A stretch of DNA of 5,975 bases from an uncultured Prevotellaceae bacterium (lineage in GTDB: Bacteria > Bacteroidota > Bacteroidia > Bacteroidales > Muribaculaceae), in NCBI GenBank assembly GCA_900556245.1, contig USOC01000079.1, forward strand, positions 1-5,975, written 5' to 3'. Of this stretch, positions 1-5,975 are shown one piece after another. Within the stretch, counting starts at the first letter, position 1. The number at the start of each line of letters is the position of its first letter. The position numbers and the translations under genes are program-made. The notes beneath the pieces were generated by a model. The model saw nothing but the letters and a program-made list of their open reading frames with translations. It had not been told where the DNA came from and did not search any database.

Positions 1-1
1 G

Positions 2-1294
2 ACTCAGAAAAATCGCGAACACGCCGTAACACAGGACCTCATTGTCAAGGGGAAAGCTGCCAAAGGGAAACTTGCATGGCTGGGCGGCGCATTCGGATTC
101 TACCGCAATATGCAGACAGACGCTCCTGTCTGCTTCAAGCCCACGGGCATCAAAGAACTGATTATTTCAAAGTGGAACGAAATGAACCCCTCCTATCCGA
201 TTGGCTGGAATTCCAACAGCTTTCTGCTCGGATCAGAATTTAAAATGCCTTCCTATGGAATATCCGTTTATGGAGAAGCCCGTTGGGAAAACGGACCGGT
301 CACACTGACAGCGGCCTTGCGCCTCGACCACGAATCGACCAAACTTGATTTTCAAAGCGACTGCTCCACCGGCTACACGGTCTACCACCACGAAGAGGGA
401 AAAGACCCGTCTGTCTATTCCGACCGCAAAGTTGAGATTCGCAGGTCCGGAAGCCTGCGGCGTTCGTTCACCCAGCTGCTTCCGAAAATTTCAGCTGTCT
501 GTCGTCTTCCGTCTGCCTTCCCGGCATCTTTCTACCTGTCTGCATCAAAAGGATACAAAGCTGGCGGGTTCAATACGCAAATGTTCTCCGACGTACTCCA
601 GCAAGAACTGATGGCACAGATGGGCATCGGAAAACGCTATGACGTCGATAAGATTGTGGGCTACAAGCCGGAAAAGACTTGGAACTACGAACTGGGAGGG
701 CACTTCGCCTCGTCCGACGACCGCATAAAGGCTGATTTTGCCGTTTTCTACATCGACTGCCGCGACCAGCAGCTGACCGTCTTTCCCGACGGAGACGTTA
801 CAGGCCGTATTATGACGAACGCAGGCCGGACAAGAAGCTGCGGCATCGAGCTGTCAGCCACATACACACCCATCGACCGACTGACATTCAGCGCAGGATA
901 CGGCTATACAAATGCAAAATTCAGGGAATTCAACAATGGGAAAGTGAATTATTCCGGGAAATTCATCCCTTATGCCCCGCAAAACACTATCTTTGCATCC
1001 GCCAACTACGCCTTTAAGCTCGACAGGAAAGTGTTGCGCTACATTTCCGTCGGCATGACAATGAGTGGAGTTGGAAAAGTCTATTGGGACGAAGCCAACG
1101 AGTATGCGCAAAACTTCTACGCAAAACTCGATGCCAGTGTGAAACTGAGTTTCAACAAGTTCTCCATAGATGTATGGTCGAAAAACATCACATCGACCGA
1201 CTACGACACCTTTTATTTCGTATCCATTCAGCATCGGTTTACCCAAAAAGGGAAACCGGCTCAGTTTGGAGCAACTTTAAGACTAACCATTTAA
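2..1294 (+). CDS. TonB-dependent outer-membrane receptor, C-terminal part (5' truncated by window edge)
   Basis: The reading frame is open from base 2 to the TAA at 1292-1294, giving 430 residues. The true start lies outside the window, and the ATG at 110 is an internal methionine. The fragment covers much of a 22-strand beta barrel; the N-terminal plug and TonB box are not in view. It shows alternating aromatic/polar strands and motifs usual in iron-complex type receptors: SKGYKAGGFN (545-574), a Y.PE..W.YE.G segment (662-700), FYIDCRDQQLT (746-778) and NAG...SCGIEL (818-853). It ends in a short beta strand (FGATLRLTI), as barrel proteins do. The family imports siderophores, heme, cobalamin or other ligands using energy from TonB-ExbBD. 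The ligand cannot be told from this part, and the SusC type looks less likely than the FecA/CirA-like type. Five cysteines occur in the fragment, which is many for a barrel. It is probably cotranscribed with the lipoprotein gene 16 bases downstream. Confidence 0.93.
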   Translation, partial: TQKNREHAVTQDLIVKGKAAKGKLAWLGGAFGFYRNMQTDAPVCFKPTGIKELIISKWNEMNPSYPIGWNSNSFLLGSEFKMPSYGISVYGEARWENGPVTLTAALRLDHESTKLDFQSDCSTGYTVYHHEEGKDPSVYSDRKVEIRRSGSLRRSFTQLLPKISAVCRLPSAFPASFYLSASKGYKAGGFNTQMFSDVLQQELMAQMGIGKRYDVDKIVGYKPEKTWNYELGGHFASSDDRIKADFAVFYIDCRDQQLTVFPDGDVTGRIMTNAGRTRSCGIELSATYTPIDRLTFSAGYGYTNAKFREFNNGKVNYSGKFIPYAPQNTIFASANYAFKLDRKVLRYISVGMTMSGVGKVYWDEANEYAQNFYAKLDASVKLSFNKFSIDVWSKNITSTDYDTFYFVSIQHRFTQKGKPAQFGATLRLTI

Positions 1295-1310
1295 AAATTT
1301 TAATAGAAAT

Positions 1311-2195
1311 ATGATGAAAAAATTTTTCTTACTAACACTGCTCTCGTTACTCCTGACGACCACAACGTCTTGCCTCGACAACGGCAGTCAGCCTGAAATG
1401 AAGACCACCCTGGCCTATGCCGGCTACAACCACGTCAGCAACACAGCCTCCGGCGAAAACTACCTGAAGGCGGCAAGTTATCTGATGACAATCGATTTCA
1501 CCAATCTGACCCTCGACTTGCAAATCAACAGCGCCCATACTCCGGAAGGAGAACCTGTAACGATGAAGTTCGATGGAATCAAACTGAAATTTGAAGCAAA
1601 AGTAGGCTACACGTTTAATATCGAAATGGCAAATCCGTCTTCAGTTTCCGTTGGCAATCCGAAAGACTATGTCATCAAAAACATGAAGGGAAACATCATG
1701 TCCTATTTCCTGCAGGACCAGCAAGGCACAACGAAAGAAATCATCGTAATCGAAACCGGCTACGAACTCAACGGACAATACACCGTGTTCACTTGCTCGA
1801 AGAACCCCTTCTTCCCCAACTGTGAAACAATTACCCGGGGCGACGCAGAACCTTATGTGACCACTGCCGCCACCTACGAAATCAAGATGAACGACACGAA
1901 AACCGCCGACATCAAAATCAACAACGTGAAATTCAACAAACAGATGCCCCAGACTACAATGGTTCTGAAAAACGTGCCTATCAAGCTTCTGCCTTACGGC
2001 TACAAACTGGAGGCGACTGAAATAACCCCGTATGTCAACGACGTTCCCTTCGAATCATTCAAAGTCTCGAATCTCTCTATGACTGTCAACAACGGAACAA
2101 AAATGTCGCTCATCTTCAACTGTTCCATCAAGAATGTGCTTTATGAGGCGACCGCAACAGGAAGCCTCTATCCGAAAATGGAAGAAAAACAATAA
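1311..2195 (+). CDS. Exported lipoprotein with two tandem beta-rich modules, family not recognised
   Basis: This encodes 294 residues. The N-terminus is a lipoprotein signal peptide: MMKK, a hydrophobic run of Leu/Phe, then TTS-C with the lipidated cysteine at residue 21. ATG occurs at both 1311 and 1314; either start gives the same mature protein. The mature part is rich in short alternating strands and has no enzyme motif I recognise. Residues about 54-160 and 186-284 look like copies of one module: both begin AA(S/T)Y, followed by a paired IN, a TM strand, an (I/V)(K/P)(L/I)K strand and a GY strand. Between them lies a C162-x8-C171 pair that could form a disulfide loop. The pattern recalls the calycin-like or DUF4840-type lipoproteins of Bacteroidales, but this assignment is tentative. 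The gene sits 16 bases after the receptor gene and is followed by a terminator. It may therefore be a surface or periplasmic partner of that receptor, for example in ligand capture; this is inferred from context only. Confidence 0.85.
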   Translation: MMKKFFLLTLLSLLLTTTTSCLDNGSQPEMKTTLAYAGYNHVSNTASGENYLKAASYLMTIDFTNLTLDLQINSAHTPEGEPVTMKFDGIKLKFEAKVGYTFNIEMANPSSVSVGNPKDYVIKNMKGNIMSYFLQDQQGTTKEIIVIETGYELNGQYTVFTCSKNPFFPNCETITRGDAEPYVTTAATYEIKMNDTKTADIKINNVKFNKQMPQTTMVLKNVPIKLLPYGYKLEATEITPYVNDVPFESFKVSNLSMTVNNGTKMSLIFNCSIKNVLYEATATGSLYPKMEEKQ

Positions 2196-2216
2196 AAAGA
2201 CCTCTTTTTCACCTAC

Positions 2217-2253
2217 GACGCCCGAAGACAATATCATCGGGCGTCTTTTTTTT
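2217..2253 (+). terminator. Rho-independent terminator of the receptor-lipoprotein operon
   Basis: A perfect 9-bp stem, GACGCCCGA (2217-2225) against TCGGGCGTC (2237-2245), encloses an 11-base loop. It is followed directly by eight T residues (2246-2253). It lies 21 bases after the lipoprotein stop codon. A weaker A/T hairpin (AAAAAG/CTTTTT, 2194-2199 and 2204-2209) precedes it and overlaps the stop codon. Confidence 0.93.
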
Positions 2254-2299
2254 ACGTGACTGACGATACGTTAAAAATAACTATAATGCCAGCTGACAC

Positions 2300-2331
2300 T
2301 TTGTCCATAAGGGAACTTTGCCTTAACTTTA
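2300..2331 (+). promoter_or_regulatory. Candidate Bacteroides-type housekeeping promoter for the sigma operon
   Basis: TTTG at 2300-2303 is followed after 20 bases by TAACTTTA at 2324-2331. This resembles the Bacteroides primary-sigma consensus (-33 TTTG and -7 TAnnTTTG) except for the last base. Transcription would start near 2335-2340, leaving a leader of roughly 15-20 bases before the ATG at 2356. The site lies between the terminator at 2217-2253 and the sigma gene, where a promoter is needed. No separate self-recognised ECF promoter could be identified by eye. Confidence 0.5.
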
Positions 2332-2355
2332 CAAAATAAACCGACAAAAATACGC

Positions 2356-2901
2356 ATGTCAACAGAAGACGAGGACATAATCAGCCGGCTGCATAACCCG
2401 AACGAGTATAAAGAAGCGTTCACGGAAATCATCAAACGCTACAGCGAACCGCTCTATTGGCAGATTCGTAAAATGGTCATCAACCACGATGACACCAACG
2501 ACCTGCTGCAAAATACGTTCCTGAAAGCGTGGAACAACATCGAATATTTCCGCGGTGACGCCAAACTCTCAACGTGGCTCTATAAAATAGCCATCAACGA
2601 ATCCATCACATTCATCAACAAAGAACGTCAGCGTCAAAATATATCTATTGACGAGGATGACTCGTTTCTTCTCAATGCGCTGGAAAGTGACGAATGGTTT
2701 GACGGAGACGAACTGCAAAAAGAATTGCAACGCGCCGTTGCCACTCTCCCCGAAAAGCAACGGCTTATCTTCAACATGAAATATTTCGACGACATGAAAT
2801 ACGAGCAAATGTCGGAAATTCTCGGCACATCTGTAGGTGCTCTCAAAGCGTCCTACCACCATGCCGTAAAAAAAATAGAACATTTCTTCAACAAAGATTA
2901 A
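2356..2901 (+). CDS. ECF-type RNA polymerase sigma factor (sigma-70 family)
   Basis: This encodes 181 residues, a normal length for an ECF (group 4) sigma factor with only sigma-2 and sigma-4 domains. Sigma-2 spans about residues 22-91. It includes the core-binding region 2.2 (DDTNDLLQNTFLKAW, 45-59) and the region 2.3-2.4 stretch STWLYKIAIN (72-81), which contacts the -10 element. An acidic linker (about 98-120) follows. Sigma-4 spans about 122-177; its helix-turn-helix (KYEQMSEILGTSVGALKASY, 148-167) would read the -35 element. The start at 2356 lies just after the candidate promoter, and no Shine-Dalgarno site is present, as usual in this phylum. The next gene, 33 bases downstream, encodes a likely membrane anti-sigma factor, which suggests control by sequestration at the inner membrane. 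Assignment to the ECF class is firm; the regulon is unknown. Confidence 0.95.
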   Translation: MSTEDEDIISRLHNPNEYKEAFTEIIKRYSEPLYWQIRKMVINHDDTNDLLQNTFLKAWNNIEYFRGDAKLSTWLYKIAINESITFINKERQRQNISIDEDDSFLLNALESDEWFDGDELQKELQRAVATLPEKQRLIFNMKYFDDMKYEQMSEILGTSVGALKASYHHAVKKIEHFFNKD

Positions 2902-2934
2902 ACCATTCCTTCCTAATGAAGTCATATTGTCAGT

Positions 2935-3336
2935 ATGAAGAAAGACGACAACATATTAGACAGTTTCAGCAAAAAGACCGGATTTAAAGTGCCAAATGGA
3001 TACTTTGAGGAATTTGCGAAGAAAATGGCAGATTCCATCCCTGACAAAAAAGAGGAGCCGACGGTCAGACAAAATGCGGTATGGCTGAAAATTCGCCCAT
3101 GGATCTATATGGCCGCCATGTTCGGAGGCGTTTGGTGCATGATGTATCTCTTTTCTGACATGAAAAGCAGAAGCGGAATGATGAACGATTCCCAAATCGC
3201 AGAAGCAATGAACGATGAGACTCTCGTCGACCATCTCCGCTACTATGGCGACTTTTCCGACTACGACATTCTTGAAGACATCTACGAAGCCGGAATGAGT
3301 GCCAACGTATTCGACAATGACTCGACAATCAACTAA
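2935..3336 (+). CDS. Small single-pass membrane protein, probable anti-sigma factor
   Basis: This encodes 133 residues. The layout is a charged N-terminal segment (1-54), one membrane span (about 55-73, starting at PWIYMAAMFGG), and an acidic C-terminal segment (about 74-133, rich in Asp/Glu/Tyr). By charge (Lys/Arg before the span) the N-terminus is probably cytoplasmic and the C-terminus periplasmic. The N-terminal piece holds FKVPNGYFEEF (17-27). I recall this VPxGYF pattern from small Bacteroidota proteins encoded after ECF sigma genes. No zinc-finger (HxxxCxxC) or RseA/FecR motif is visible, so the anti-sigma role rests on topology and position: it lies 33 bases after the sigma gene and 13 bases before an exported sensor-like gene. 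Seven methionines fall within residues 59-83, in and just beyond the membrane span. The start at 2935 is the first ATG after the sigma stop in this frame. Confidence 0.8.
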   Translation: MKKDDNILDSFSKKTGFKVPNGYFEEFAKKMADSIPDKKEEPTVRQNAVWLKIRPWIYMAAMFGGVWCMMYLFSDMKSRSGMMNDSQIAEAMNDETLVDHLRYYGDFSDYDILEDIYEAGMSANVFDNDSTIN

Positions 3337-3349
3337 CCCAAAGAATTTT

Positions 3350-3805
3350 ATGAAAAAGCTGCTATTCTCTTTTCTACTCGCCATACTCACCGCTCCGACA
3401 CTATTCGCTGTCCGGACACCGGAGGCGCAGTTAAAAAATTGGATGGACGAAATTCGAAAATACAAATTCGACTTCTTCACCAAAGAACTAAGCCTCAGCA
3501 AAGAGCAACAAGCTGCATTCTTCCCTCTCTACGAAGAAATGGAGAATGCCATTTTCAGGATCAACAAAGAGTCTGACGAATTGATGAAGAAAACGTCCAA
3601 TGCCGAATCGGTGACAGACACAGAATATGAGGCGGCTGCCTTGGCTCTGACAAAGACGAAACTGAAAGAGGGCGAGATTGAAATGAACTACTTCACAAAA
3701 TTCGAAAAGATTCTTACAAAGAAACAGTTATTTCAACTGAAACAGGCTGAAGAAAAATTCACTCAAAACATTTTAAGTCTGCACAAGCAGAGAAACAAGC
3801 AATAA
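3350..3805 (+). CDS. Exported LTxxQ-motif protein, CpxP/Spy-like
   Basis: This encodes 151 residues from the ATG at 3350. An in-frame ATG at 3299 lies inside the preceding gene and would bury the signal peptide, so it was rejected. Residues 1-20 (MKKLLFSFLLAILTAPTLFA) form a Sec signal peptide with likely cleavage after A20 and no lipobox. The mature chain is almost wholly helical and highly charged. It carries two motifs of the CpxP/Spy/ZraP class: LSKEQ (49-53), just before an FFPLYEEME helix, and an exact LTKKQ (122-126). Family members are periplasmic chaperones or stress sensors that lower the activity of an envelope-stress pathway. Unlike metal-sensing relatives, the mature protein has no cysteine and only one histidine (H145). 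It follows the probable anti-sigma gene by 13 bases, so it plausibly modulates that protein from the periplasm. The structural class is fairly secure; the role is inferred. Confidence 0.85.
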   Translation: MKKLLFSFLLAILTAPTLFAVRTPEAQLKNWMDEIRKYKFDFFTKELSLSKEQQAAFFPLYEEMENAIFRINKESDELMKKTSNAESVTDTEYEAAALALTKTKLKEGEIEMNYFTKFEKILTKKQLFQLKQAEEKFTQNILSLHKQRNKQ

Positions 3806-3834
3806 ACTAACTGAACAATTACTCAAAAACAAAT

Positions 3835-3879
3835 AAAAGCGCCCTCCTCAACATTCGTGTTTGACGGACGGCGCTTTTT
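3835..3879 (+). terminator. Long hairpin with UUCG loop and T-tract: terminator or attenuator after the sigma operon
   Basis: AAAAGCGCC (3835-3843) pairs with GGCGCTTTT (3870-3878). After a C-C mismatch, TCC/GGA (3845-3847 with 3866-3868) continues the stem. TC/GA (3848-3849 with 3863-3864) and AACA/TGTT (3850-3853 with 3858-3861) complete it, with single-base bulges at 3865 and 3862. The apex is TTCG (3854-3857), a stable tetraloop sequence. Five T residues (3875-3879) follow the GC part. It begins 30 bases after the LTxxQ gene stop and ends 21 bases before the alpha-2-macroglobulin start, so it may act as a partial stop between the two. Confidence 0.85.
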
Positions 3880-3900
3880 GGCAACAATAATACTGTGATT

Positions 3901-5975
3901 ATGAAAACGATGATTCTACTAAGCGCACTGGCAATGTTACCAATCTTCTCAGCGGCAGCCGACAAAATTTCGAAGCCCGACTTCCGCTATCCGGAAAACG
4001 TCATGAAAGACGCTGAAAAACAAATCAAAAAAGCGTCTGCCGCAAACGACTGCGAAGCAATTATCGACGGCATGATAAAGCTGTCTCTGGCAAAAGGAAA
4101 TAATTCGACAGATTTTGCACAACCGATTATAGAAACTGTCGACAGCATTGCGCAAAGCATTTCCGACCCCGGCGCCAAAGCAATTGCTTTTTCACTGGAA
4201 GCCGATCTCTACCTCGCTTTTTTCGACACGGACCGTCATGAGTTCATCAAACGCGAAAAAGCGGGTTCAAACCCTCCAGCCGATATTCGGGAATGGAGTG
4301 ATGAAAATTTTTACGACCGCATTCTTGACCTGACAGATTCTATCCTGTCACAAAAAGAAACTTTGAAGGAAGTCCCAATCGGGAAATACGCCGGACTCAT
4401 CAACAATACCGATGCCGACCCCCAACTAATGCCAACCCTTTTCGACTTGATGGCAAACGACGCAATCGGCAGGCTGGAAGCTTTCACCGACAAATTCTAT
4501 CCTTGGCATCCTTACAACAAGCTCAGGACAGCCGACTCCGCCAAAACAAAAATTGAAGAAATCTACCGGCTATGGATTCCGTCGACCGGACCAGACAGTC
4601 CGGCTCGGATTTTTTCGGAAATGTCCTACATCAATTCATGCACAAAAGGCAAACAGAAAAAAGACACACTCCTGAAGAAATACGAAGAGTATGCAAAGAG
4701 CCCCTACTCGATTGAAGTGCTCTATCAACTGCTTCAAGAGCGCACAGAAAGCGACGAAGAAACGGTCCGACTCCACGAAATGGCTGTTGCGGCCTGCAAA
4801 CGCTTTCCTGAATACAAGAGGATAAACATGTTGAAAAACTGGATTAACGAAACGGAAAAAGCAGAGCTGAGCATAAGACTTCCCGAAGTGGCGGGCAGCA
4901 CAAACTCCATTTCCGTCTCAATCGAATCGCGCAACCTGAAAAAAGCGACGCTTAAAATCTATAAGGTCTCTGAAAATCTGGAGTTAAAACAGCCAAAAAT
5001 CACTCTGCAAAGCGTTCTCAGGAATCTCTCGTTGGTCCGTACCGAAGAATTTGACCTTGAAGGCAGTCTTTCCAGAAAGACAAAAAAGACAAACCTATCA
5101 CCACTTCCGACAGGCAAATATCTCATTGTGCCGGAATACACAGACCCGAAGACCGGGAAGAAAATATGCGAAAGCCACGTCAGCGGAATTGCCATTATGC
5201 GCGTGACAGACATCGCCGTGATGATGCGCATGGAATACAACGGCGAACAACGAGTCTTCGCTGCTGACGCCCAAACGGCACGACCGCTTGCAAAGGCTCG
5301 CATCCATATTCTTGACTACGATGACAAGCATATCAAGTCATTAAGCACCAATGAGAATGGCTACGCTGTCATTTCTCCGGAAATCGCCGGAAAAAGCAGA
5401 CGCATTTACGCCCAATATGGCGACGACCGTTCGGCAACGGTCTACTACTGGACTCACGGAGAATACTTGCCTGAACAGATACAGGGAAGCATCTACACCG
5501 ACCGCGGCGTCTACCGTCCGGGAGAAACGATGGAATATGCGGCCGTCATCTACGAAATTGGCGATGGCACAATGTCGCTTTGCCGCGACAAAACGGCAAT
5601 GATCGAATTTTCCAACGCCAACTACGAAGTGGTTCACACCGACACACTCTCCACGGATCAATACGGACGAATCAACGGAAAATTCAGCATCCCCCGCAAC
5701 GGACTGACCGGGAACTATACCATCCGCGTCTGCATGTATGGAAAAAATTCGCAACAGCAATCTTTCTCAAAGCGGGTGGACGTCAGCGAATACAAAGCGC
5801 CCACGTTCTTTGCAGAATATGAAGAAGAACGCTCGGAACTGAATGACACATCCGCGCTTCGCCTGCGTGGCAAGGTGACTACCTACTCCGGAATGCCGGT
5901 AGCCAATGCCAGGATTGCCTACTCCCTGACCGGAGAAAACTTCTGGTTCATAGAGTCGGATTTTGAAGACCTTGA
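3901..5975 (+). CDS. Alpha-2-macroglobulin family protein, N-terminal part (3' truncated by window edge)
   Basis: The frame is open from the ATG at 3901 to the window edge (691 residues, no stop). Residues 1-20 are a signal peptide ending SAAA before DKIS, with no lipobox, so the protein should be a soluble or surface-associated exported protein. Residues about 21-320 are mainly helical with no motif I recognise (possibly TPR-like). Beta domains then begin: RLPEVAG (326-332) opens an MG1-like module. Residues about 451-495 resemble a carboxypeptidase-regulatory-like fold (DAQTARPLAKARI, then a TNENGY turn). TDRGVYRPGE (533-542) is the hallmark of the MG2 domain. EYKAPTFFAEYE (630-641) marks MG3, and a G.VTTYSGMPVANA segment (657-670) opens the next MG domain. 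Bacterial members are large and thought to trap proteases or protect the envelope. The bait region and any thioester (CxEQ) lie beyond the window, so their presence cannot be judged. The gene begins 21 bases after a hairpin that ends the sigma operon. Confidence 0.93.
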   Translation, partial: MKTMILLSALAMLPIFSAAADKISKPDFRYPENVMKDAEKQIKKASAANDCEAIIDGMIKLSLAKGNNSTDFAQPIIETVDSIAQSISDPGAKAIAFSLEADLYLAFFDTDRHEFIKREKAGSNPPADIREWSDENFYDRILDLTDSILSQKETLKEVPIGKYAGLINNTDADPQLMPTLFDLMANDAIGRLEAFTDKFYPWHPYNKLRTADSAKTKIEEIYRLWIPSTGPDSPARIFSEMSYINSCTKGKQKKDTLLKKYEEYAKSPYSIEVLYQLLQERTESDEETVRLHEMAVAACKRFPEYKRINMLKNWINETEKAELSIRLPEVAGSTNSISVSIESRNLKKATLKIYKVSENLELKQPKITLQSVLRNLSLVRTEEFDLEGSLSRKTKKTNLSPLPTGKYLIVPEYTDPKTGKKICESHVSGIAIMRVTDIAVMMRMEYNGEQRVFAADAQTARPLAKARIHILDYDDKHIKSLSTNENGYAVISPEIAGKSRRIYAQYGDDRSATVYYWTHGEYLPEQIQGSIYTDRGVYRPGETMEYAAVIYEIGDGTMSLCRDKTAMIEFSNANYEVVHTDTLSTDQYGRINGKFSIPRNGLTGNYTIRVCMYGKNSQQQSFSKRVDVSEYKAPTFFAEYEEERSELNDTSALRLRGKVTTYSGMPVANARIAYSLTGENFWFIESDFEDL

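Noticed and set aside
854..1246. Open frame of 130 codons on the minus strand
   Set aside because: It is antisense to conserved beta strands of the TonB-dependent receptor and is explained as a shadow of that frame.
1291..1310. A/T-rich partial palindrome (TTAAAAATTTTAA) between receptor and lipoprotein genes
   Set aside because: It has no GC stem and is too short to end transcription; it is more likely the A/T-rich leader typical of start sites in this phylum.
2194..2209. AAAAAG/CTTTTT hairpin overlapping the lipoprotein stop codon
   Set aside because: A 6-bp stem of nearly all A-T pairs is weak, and the strong GC stem just after it explains termination.
2282..2287. TATAAT, an E. coli-like -10 box upstream of the sigma gene
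   Set aside because: Bacteroidota primary sigma factors use a different -7 element, there is no convincing -35 partner, and a better-placed TTTG / TAnnTTT pair lies at 2300-2331.
3299..3349. Upstream in-frame ATG for the LTxxQ protein, overlapping the anti-sigma candidate
   Set aside because: It would add 17 residues before a clear signal peptide that starts at the ATG at 3350.
2956..3501. Open frame of 181 codons on the minus strand
   Set aside because: It lies across two well-supported + strand genes and their junction. Its product is not protein-like in a recognisable way, and it has no promoter or gene partner on that strand.
5341..5760. Open frame of 139 codons on the minus strand
   Set aside because: It is fully antisense to the MG2 region of the alpha-2-macroglobulin gene, whose frame is open and matches family motifs.

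Overview
The window looks like a chromosomal segment from a member of the Bacteroidota, most likely order Bacteroidales. The pointers are: an outer-membrane TonB-dependent receptor next to a surface-type lipoprotein; start codons preceded by A/T-rich sequence rather than Shine-Dalgarno sites; a promoter candidate of the Bacteroides type (TTTG, 20-bp gap, TAnnTTT); and protein families typical of that phylum. The genus cannot be fixed from this sequence. All convincing genes lie on the + strand, and no gene-free stretch exceeds about 160 bases. I see no tRNA, rRNA, CRISPR array, insertion sequence or attachment site.

Region 1 (1-2253) is the end of an outer-membrane uptake operon. It holds the C-terminal 430 residues of a TonB-dependent receptor of the iron-complex/siderophore type. 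Sixteen bases later comes a 294-residue lipoprotein of unrecognised family that appears to be built from two copies of one beta-rich module. A strong intrinsic terminator (2217-2253) closes the unit.

Region 2 (2254-3879) is a compact signalling operon: an ECF-type RNA polymerase sigma factor, a small single-pass membrane protein that probably acts as its anti-sigma factor, and a small exported protein with two LTxxQ-type motifs (CpxP/Spy-like). Together they have the layout of a cytoplasm-membrane-periplasm stress-sensing relay, similar in architecture to CnrH/CnrY/CnrX. A long hairpin with a UUCG loop and a T-tract follows the third gene.

Region 3 (3901-5975) is the first 691 residues of a large alpha-2-macroglobulin family protein that runs off the right edge. 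It starts only 21 bases after the hairpin. It may therefore be reached by read-through from the sigma operon, which would link envelope-stress sensing to a periplasmic protease-trapping or envelope-protecting protein. This link is inference; the gene order and spacing are directly visible.
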